Positions 57,069-64,000 of a stretch of DNA of 64,000 nucleotides are shown in pieces. Source of the DNA: Dipteris shenzhenensis (lineage: Eukaryota; Polypodiophyta; Polypodiopsida; Gleicheniales); NCBI GenBank assembly GCA_047967505.1, contig CM106540.1. One strand, given 5' to 3'. Position 1 is the first letter of the stretch; every line of letters starts with the position of its first letter. The notes below the pieces were generated by a model. That model did not search any database. It was given only the letters and a program-made list of their open reading frames with translations, and was not told the origin of the DNA. The position numbers and the translations under genes were made by a program.

Positions 57069-60000
57069 CATGATGCGAATAATGATGTGGAGAGTATAAA
57101 CAATAGTGGTGACACTGATGAGTGTAAAGATGTTACGATTCCAAAGATAGAGCTTTCAAAAATTAAGAATGAGGAAATGCTGCTAGATGAGATTGAGGAG
57201 GTTTGAAATCTATTATCCTTTTGTTATGTTTTAAGCATTAGCTGTATTTTTTTTATTGCATTATTTATCTTCTTTACTTTAACACTTTCATGAAAGATGA
57301 CTTCCTGGTGGGCTAGCCATTTGGCTCAATTCTCCATAAGTCACAATGATTTGAAAATAAAACACTAAGCATTTATTATGTATAATTATTATATAATTAA
57401 CTTGGAGAACACAACAGAATCACCAAGGGGTGGTTGCTAATACCTATCGATTTTTTTTAGTCCCTCCATTGTTCTTTTGTTGGTTTATCATTAGTCATCC
57501 GTTCACTCAAATGGTGATTCCTTTTCTTTATGTGATTCGTGCCCCCATGGTAGCCATCATGCTGTCCATGTTGCCATCCTCAGAACCCAATTTCACCCCC
57601 CCCCCACACACTCTCCTTATAGGGGGGCTTACAAATGGAGAGGCGACCTCTTAATTTCCAACAATACCCTAAGAAGAGAAAGCAGAAGAAGAAGTTCTTC
57701 TATTATGCCCATGTTTAATCATTCCAATGAGTGAAACTTGCAATTGCCATGTGGAGTCATTGTCCTTGGACCTCACCTGAAGACAACTTGGAATAATAGT
57801 CTTTTTTTGGTCATTCTTATCTCATGGATTATGCATATATATTTTTGTGGATCCATCTCAGAGTATCTACTGTCTACATCAGTAGAGACCATATCTACAA
57901 GTTGGTAAAATATGGCAAGACATTTTCCTTTTAATCATGCAAAAATCAGCCCCAAAATTTGCTTGTCTCTACAAAACAGTGTGCTACTCTCATCAAGAGA
58001 GCAAGGGCATTCCATGTCTTGCTGCCCTATGTTGCTTGTTCTTCCAAAAGGAATTCCTTGGCTAGAACCTCTCCTACAATCATGGACATCTCCTTTGTTC
58101 TAGCTCCTCCCAATTGTCCCTGAGTTTCTTGATGTGTTCATGCTCCATCTACTACCAAAAAGGCTCCATCTGTTGCTATTACTAACTCTCTTGGTGATGC
58201 TATTTGCACATACATAAATGGTGTTGCTACTATAATTAACAATTATGGCCCTATTTTATCTCCCTTTACTACCACCAATGCCCTATCTACTGGTACAACT
58301 CATGCCACAACTAGTAGATCTATAGTTGCTACTGGTCCCTACATTGGGGCTACTATTGTCACCTTAGAGGCTACTCTTCCTACTGTCCAACATGCTTTTG
58401 CCCATTTCTAATTAGATATAGAAGCTACCAAAAGAATGTATTTATGTCCAAAACTGTGGACACAATACGAAAGAGATAGATCCAAAGTTGCACCAGAGTG
58501 TGGTCTTGTTAACCATGTGGCATCTCCCTTTCCATCTTTGTTTCTTCTCTGGTAGGCAGATCTTGCCCTAGGTCTCCCTCTCCCATGCTCTCCTCATCTG
58601 GGGCTTACAAATGGGAAGGCAACCTTTCCAACACCCCCTCTCACTGCCGACACATCTCGGCCCAATGCCAACACATTGATGAAGTTTCCCTAGTAGCTCC
58701 CATGATGAAACCCTTTGGCACAATCCGGTGTCAATTCCATTTCTTAGTTTTTCAAACAATGGCTCCTGCACCTCCAAGTTCATTCTGCACAAGAAAACCA
58801 TCCTGGTACACAGGACCAGCTGGCACCACCACCTTCAGTTGTGTTTGTGCCTTCAAACTCTAGCAATCTAGATGCCTCTATCTTCCAGTTGTCCCTATTA
58901 TAATGAGTGAACAACCTGGAGTCTTCTTGGTAACATGCTCTGAGGGTGTATCTCAACTCATCCTTCTTTTGGCAAGGTCTGCAACAAACGAACCATCTTG
59001 AGAAATGAATCCCAAGATTATCTCCAAATAACTGGACCATGAACTCTTACTGATATCTCAAGACAATACTCTTCTAGCTTTAGTACACCTTGTCCTTCAC
59101 CACCTTCTAGCAATCTAAGTCCAAGATTTGTAGAAAGCACCCACACTTCCTCTTTTTCCTTCAAAGAAGTCCAATTCCTTACAATATTGCATTACCTCAG
59201 ACAAATGAAGAACAGATTCTCTCCAAAGCATGCTAAATTAAGAACATCAAGTATATACCTGATCGTCGTATTGCCAGTGTGCTTGCTCTGAAAGCAAACC
59301 ATGCACCTCATCGAAGCACATACCAATAACTTGTGCAATCTTGTACAAAAATGAAGAAAATGAAGAAGATGAAGAAGAAGAGGATGATTCTTGGCACCTT
59401 TATTCAATCACAAGCCTTCCTTACTCCCATTCACACCCAACCCTTCCTTCTTTCTCAACCTAGGGTGGTGTGGTAACAGGGTGGTTTCCATCGGATTCAC
59501 GCCTCTCCTAGCACACCTGACGCCGATGTACGCATGGATCTCTCTGTTCATGCTCGCCAGTGGTGACCCACGTGTGGACCCACCACCGCCACTGCCCCTG
59601 GTCGCATTAGCAGCGGACCAACACCTTAGAGCTAGTGCATGTGAATGCGGTGTAGCTCACCTTGCACCGTCAATGACTGGGGTCGACGGAGTGCTCATTC
59701 TAGCCACTGGATCAAAAAATATTCATAATGGCCACTTTTTGCGATCGGCAACAAATGGTAGAAGTGACTCGAAAATCAATGAACAACAATCAGCGCCACA
59801 TTATCGAGGGTATGTAGACTCTCCATCTAGTTCCTTCCACCTTGTTGTTTGGAAGCCAGCCTAGGTGGGCAGCACCTTGAGCTCAGCCTGCAGCCCTACG
59901 TCAGCCTCCTTCTCCTCTTATGTGTATGTCCAAGGGTGGGCTTACTGCTATTGTTTTCTGCTCCACAAATGTTGCTCCAAGTGAATCAGTGTTATGAGGC

Positions 60001-60550
60001 CCAAGTTCCTCTAGTTATAGGGAAAATTCCCTTCTAAAGGAAACCGAATAGTAGGGTGATTCTAGCCAACCCAAACAAGACAACCAACCTGCTACAAAAC
60101 TGCCCTTGGGGGGCATGGTTACTAGGGAACATGAAATTTTCAGGAATGGGGGGGGTTGGAATAGGAATGTTTCGGGAACGTGGAACGGGGGAACGGGAAT
60201 GGGAACTCCACATCATATGGCACATCATTAAATCACCTGGAAAGATACCAAAATATGCTAAGAATAGCTAGACGTAGCATCTTTAAGCTTTCCATTTTAT
60301 CTTTGGACTTTTAAAGACACAGAATCCTTAGAAAACTAAAATATACATCAATTCAATTTGCAATGTGCAATGTGCATAAAATTTAAAGCTTAAATCTTTA
60401 AGTCATAGAATTGCAGATCATAGAAGCTCGAGCATATACTATGCAAAATACAAGAAAAGAAGGCCATGTCTCAAGCCTGAATAGAAGGCCTCAATACCAA
60501 ATATAAATACAAAAAGAACTCGAGACTCTCAACTCAAGTAGATGGTATAT
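57069..60550. other. Mostly featureless; possible old exons
   Basis: A short acidic frame at about 57064-57203 (VESINNSGDTDECKDV then KIKNEEMLLDEIEEV) begins right at the satellite break. A Thr/Ala-rich frame at about 58141-58560 runs with one TAG. Two diverged copies of GGGGCTTACAAATGG lie at 57625 and 58600. I recognise no domain and call no gene. A GGGAACG-type low-complexity patch lies near 60150-60210. Confidence 0.4.
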
Positions 60551-60585
60551 AGGAAAAAAGAGAGTTAGGCTTGGCGCCTAATGGT

Positions 60586-61760
60586 CTATAGGAACAGAGG
60601 ACTCTCCCTCATCCTGCTGAGCCTCATCATCCTCGACCTGGGGTTCGTCATCCTCAGGCTCACAGCCTCAGGAGCATCCTCTGCATCACCATTGGAGTCC
60701 TCATGTGGTCGAAATCCAAGATATGGTTCAGGAGTGCAATATGCCCTGAACTTGTTAAGCAAATGCAAGTTTGCATTAACAAAGACAAGATCAATTGCCT
60801 TTTGAACTCCAAGTCTGTTACTCTTTTTAGTTGCAATGTTTCCAAAATTACTCGACAACCGCTCAACGGGCGAAGAGCTAGCCCCCTGGCTGAGTATACA
60901 AATGGCTATACCGACAACAATGGAGTATCTACCCCATAGTCCTCCCACGAACAAATGGCGAAAATCTTGAACCTATCTTTCTATGCATCCTCGAATCCAA
61001 ATAACCCTTTTACTTGCCTATAAAATGATAGCTCCTCCTACACCTTCATCCTATCATCTGCATTTGGGACAAGTCATCTCAATATATGCTCCCATCCTTG
61101 CCCTTTCCTTGAAATTCTAGATCCAAAACAAAGGTTGTTGCCTCTAGAGGTGAATGGTATTCCATCCACTAAGAGGTTGCAAGTTCCCTAATCTCCTCCT
61201 TCCTTCAAGCATATAGGTCATCAATGCCTTGAATAGTCTCAGTCATCCTATTAAACCCTTCATATACCTTCCCAATGCAAGGACTATCCCCATCAATAAG
61301 CCTCAATATCAAAATAATAAGCTTTACAACCCAAAGCAAGAGGCAAACATCATCCCAAAATATGTCATCCAAGACAATGGTCTTGCATCTCTGAGCCCCT
61401 ACAGTGCTCTGTTCACACCATGTATCCCACTCACTCGAAACAACAAGCTATCTCAATTGAGTTTTCAAATTAAAAGATGCCTCGAAATGATGAAATTATA
61501 TGCAAAGCGTGTCTTAGAATACTTTAGGAGATTCTTGTTTGGGGATATCTTGCGAAAAACAACCAAGGTGTAGTGGTGGCGAGTGATGAAAGAGACAACA
61601 TGATTACCCATATCAAAGACAGGATTCACCCAATTGAACTTACTAATATCCTTTAGGAGATTATTCAGCCCATGTGCCATGCAAGGAGTGAAAGTAAGAT
61701 AGGATTTGAATAAAACCTATGAAAAAACACATACTTCCAGTAAATGTGGATGTTCGTCAT
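60586..61760 (-). pseudogene. hAT transposase, C-terminal part
   Basis: Minus-strand blocks in order: SLMDATPCQFVHDEHPHLLE near 61790-61735, TPCMAHGLNNLLKDISKFNW and ISPNKNLLKYSKTRFAYNF (61690-61470), then after a frame shift CKTIVLDDIFWDDVCLLL and LRLIDGDSPCIGKVYEGFNR (61400-61270), and MEYHSPLEATTFVLDLEF near 61160-61110. The hAT dimerisation motif follows (60900-60780): GASSSPVERLSSNFGN, TKKSNRLGVQKAIDLVFVNA. This is the standard order of the hAT catalytic and dimerisation regions. Stops TAG, TGA, TAG, TGA and one TAA plus a frame break make it inactive. The BED finger and terminal repeats were not found. Confidence 0.85.
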
Positions 61761-61769
61761 GTACAAACT

Positions 61770-62455
61770 GACAAGGTGTCGCATCCATCAATGAAAGGAT
61801 GCTCGAGAGGCATTATTGACAATAATTGCTCCTAAAACTATGTCAATCGAAATGTGAGACTCTCCCTCCACCCTTGTCGTGTTAGGAATATTTGTGGAAG
61901 TTGGACTTGGTTGGATGAGTGGACATGGGATGGTGGAATAGGATCTGGTGTATTGAAGGGCACCTCATGCTCTCCAATACTACCTTAGTGGAGTCACCAT
62001 GTGAAGATGGACCACTACTAGGAGCCATTGGAAGTTGTGATCACCTCGCTCTTAATTTTTCAGATCTTCTCTCCTCCACTGGCTCCTTGCCCTTACCCTT
62101 TTGAGAGGCATGTGGTATCTCCGTGGATTGGCAAGTCTCATTAGGTTCCCTAGTTGTCATAGGGATCTCTCGAGATCTTGGTTGAGCATTGGTTTGAGAT
62201 CTATTCAAATTTCAAATTGTATTTGATAACTCAGTCTCTAGAAAGAGAGGATAAAGTATGCACACTCTGCTCCACATCAAGTGAGGGTAGCTTTGTGGCA
62301 TGTAGTTACGCTACCAAGACTGTCAGTAGATCGAAATTGGGATTACCTGGATCCATGATAAAGAAACTAGATGAAAAAGGAGTAAGAGGGGACACAATGC
62401 AAAGGATCAAGGCAGCTCAAGGGAGCAAGAGAGCAGTGCAAGGAAAGAAGCAAGG
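61770..62455. other. Probable degraded N-terminal side of the hAT element
   Basis: No BED zinc finger or inverted repeat could be made out. Confidence 0.35.
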
Positions 62456-62459
62456 GAGC

Positions 62460-62815
62460 AATGCAAGGGCAAGAGCTTGAAGGAAAGAGACATTGAAGGC
62501 AAAATCTCTCTTGAAGGAATGCAAGAGCTCTCTTGAAGGAAAGAGAGATTGGAGGAATGCAAAAGCTCTCTTGAAGAAATGCAAGAGCTGTCTTGAAGCA
62601 ATACAAGATCTCTCTTGAAGGATATTCAAGGAGATTTTTAACACAAGAGATGGAAGGCAAGAGGTTGAACACAAGAGATTGAAGGAGATTTGAATGCAAG
62701 AGATTGAAGGAGAGTTGAACGTGCAAGAGAGTCTGAAGGAGAGTTTGAGCGCAAGAGAGTTTGAACGCAAGAGAGTTTGAAGGAGAGATTGAATGCAAGA
62801 GATGCAATGGCGGGA
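62460..62815. repeat. ~28-bp minisatellite (GAATGCAAGAGNTNTCTTGAAGG)
   Basis: About a dozen units of GCAAGAGCTCTCTTGAAG grade into GCAAGAGAGTTTGAAGGAGA. They give artificially open frames on both strands. Confidence 0.85.
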
Positions 62816-62919
62816 GAAAGGGCAGCAACAAGAAATGAAATGGCAATAGCAAGTAGAACCGATGCACAGAACTGGGTCGTTAACCCTGGAATACAAATTA
62901 TCTAAGTCGTTTCTGATGT

Positions 62920-63610
62920 CATTTTTCCAAAATCTCCATGAAGTCTATTTGATACTTTCTATGTAAAAGTCATGTGTCTAATACTCTATAATATGCAAAA
63001 ATCATGTGTTTGGTACTTTGTATGCAAAAATCATTTAGAAAGACCTCCATGAAGTTCCTCATATAATCTTCGAATGCAATGCTAACAACTTAGTGGGAGG
63101 TAAGTGCAGCATGGCTCATCCCAAATGCAATAATATTAAATGCATAGATATCCCATTCCATGGCAAATGTGCTCTTAGGTTGATCATCCAAGTATTTATT
63201 CAATTCATTATTACCCAAGTTACCCATCCATGAAAGAGTGTAACTCCTTTTTTGCTATATTATTAGCATAGTGTCCATGAATGGAAATGGGAAATGATTT
63301 TTTTGGTGGTAGCATTAAGTTTGAGATAATCAACATTGACTCTAATGTATTCACTTTTCTAAGGTACAATGACAATGGATGATAGCAAATCACTATATGG
63401 GATGGAATAATCCTCCTCCAAAGGACCTTGAATTAGGGATCCTTAGCATTAATAATGAACATTGACTCTAACATATCCACTTTTCCAATGTATCGGCTTT
63501 TCTAAGGTACAATGACAATGAGTGATAGTAAATCACTTTATGGGATGGAATAATCCTCCTCCAAAGGACATTGAATTAGGGATACTTGATCATAAGCTAG
63601 TATTTCGTTG
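62920..63610 (-). pseudogene. Gypsy reverse transcriptase remnant
   Basis: Minus-strand text from about 63440 reads LEEDYSIPYSDLLSSIVIVP, KSEYIRVNVDYLKLN (the conserved RxCVDYRxLN block), ELHSFMDG, then near 63180-63000 STFAMEWDIYAFNIIAFGM and EVFLNDF. The catalytic pair usually seen as F/YxDD is LNDF here, so one Asp is lost. Several TAA, TAG and TGA stops are present. The first part is duplicated in tandem (63330-63455 and 63460-63590), with the upstream copy carrying an extra ~20 bp. No other gypsy domains were found nearby. Confidence 0.75.
63330..63590. repeat. Tandem duplication inside the RT remnant
   Basis: AAGGTACAATGACAATG through GGAATAATCCTCCTCCAAAGG is present twice with about 130-bp spacing. 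It postdates the death of the RT gene. Confidence 0.85.
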
Positions 63611-64000
63611 AACTTAATAGACTCGATTGTATGCTTTAAGAAGAGCATAGTCCTTAGTTTTTCCTTTCTCCTCTTTGACACATATTGATATTAATTTGTG
63701 TTTGATAGAATTCTATGGGCTCTAGCTCCACCAAATCAAGCCATATGTCCTCAACACTAAGTAATTGATAAATTACACAAAATTTTGGCTGTCAGCCCTC
63801 GAAGTCTTACTAGACCTAGGCTCCTAAGGTCTCCTTGGACCTTTTCCTTTAATAACTTGGCTAGCCTCATTGTATCTCTTGGTTGACCATTATACAAGCT
63901 TGCCTATAAAACATGAGGAATTGTATGCAAGTTTTGGTATTTCTATTTGGTCAATTCTATGAAGTTTGTATGTATTTTAGGTTAATACACTCCTAGCTTG
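63611..64000. other. Nothing recognised at the right edge
   Basis: AT-rich and without a supported gene. It may hold further eroded gypsy sequence. Confidence 0.4.

Noticed and set aside
58585-59864. Genes between 58.5 and 59.9 kb
   Set aside because: Several medium frames exist on both strands but none has a motif, a paralogue or a consistent exon structure.
62367-62896. Leu/Ser-rich membrane-like protein on the minus strand
   Set aside because: It is produced by the GCAAGAG minisatellite.

Overview
The window looks like nuclear DNA of a land plant with a large, repeat-rich genome. The evidence is an AP2/ERF gene, a RABA-type small GTPase with a plant-like C-terminus, CACTA/TNP2, copia, gypsy and hAT remnants, and interstitial copies of the plant telomere heptamer TTTAGGG. 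Nothing fixes the species. A fern or other non-seed plant is my guess from the element mix, not something the sequence proves. Only two genes look intact: an intronless DREB-type AP2/ERF gene (9291-9932, +) and a two-exon Rab GTPase (46640-47418, -). Almost everything else is decayed mobile DNA or tandem repeat.

Layout: 1-5210 is a CACTA element with a TNP2 transposase on the minus strand, a second En/Spm-type ORF on the plus strand, and GACGCG-rich short-repeat blocks between and beyond them. 5225-6608 (-) is a decayed SET-domain gene. 9291-9932 is the AP2/ERF gene. 14807-17990 is a copia element with 5' LTR, PBS and an internally deleted gag-pol. 18.9-21.9 kb is minisatellite. 21.96-25.96 kb (-) is an odd gypsy derivative whose RNase H ORF lies upstream of gag. 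26.37-26.63 kb is an array of near-perfect palindromes, followed by a 500-bp higher-order AT-rich satellite. 28.9-30.87 kb (+) is a degraded gene with a RING-like motif. 31.45-33.78 kb is a ~187-bp satellite with TTTAGGG blocks built into some units. 35.57-37.9 kb (-) is a transposase-like pseudogene. 39.34-40.38 kb (+) is a histone H3-fold pseudogene. 41.0-43.9 kb (-) holds unrecognised genes, one BAH-like. 46.6-47.4 kb is the Rab gene. 50.26-51.25 kb is a gypsy LTR. 52.35-53.11 kb holds a hairpin and a second palindrome array. 53.37-56.28 kb (+) is a long transposase-like pseudogene. 56.6-57.07 kb is an inverted copy of the 187-bp satellite. 60.6-61.76 kb (-) is hAT and 62.9-63.6 kb (-) is gypsy RT.

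The most unusual content is chromatin-related coding sequence scattered among the mobile DNA: an H3 histone fold behind a long N-terminal region that carries extra copies of the H3 tail, a SET-domain gene and a BAH-like gene. Two arrays share the same 16-bp palindrome, and one lies directly upstream of the 53-56 kb transposase-like gene. In five of the decayed genes every internal stop I placed is TAG or TGA and never TAA, and indels are few. That points to C-to-T decay of methylated DNA rather than to random damage.
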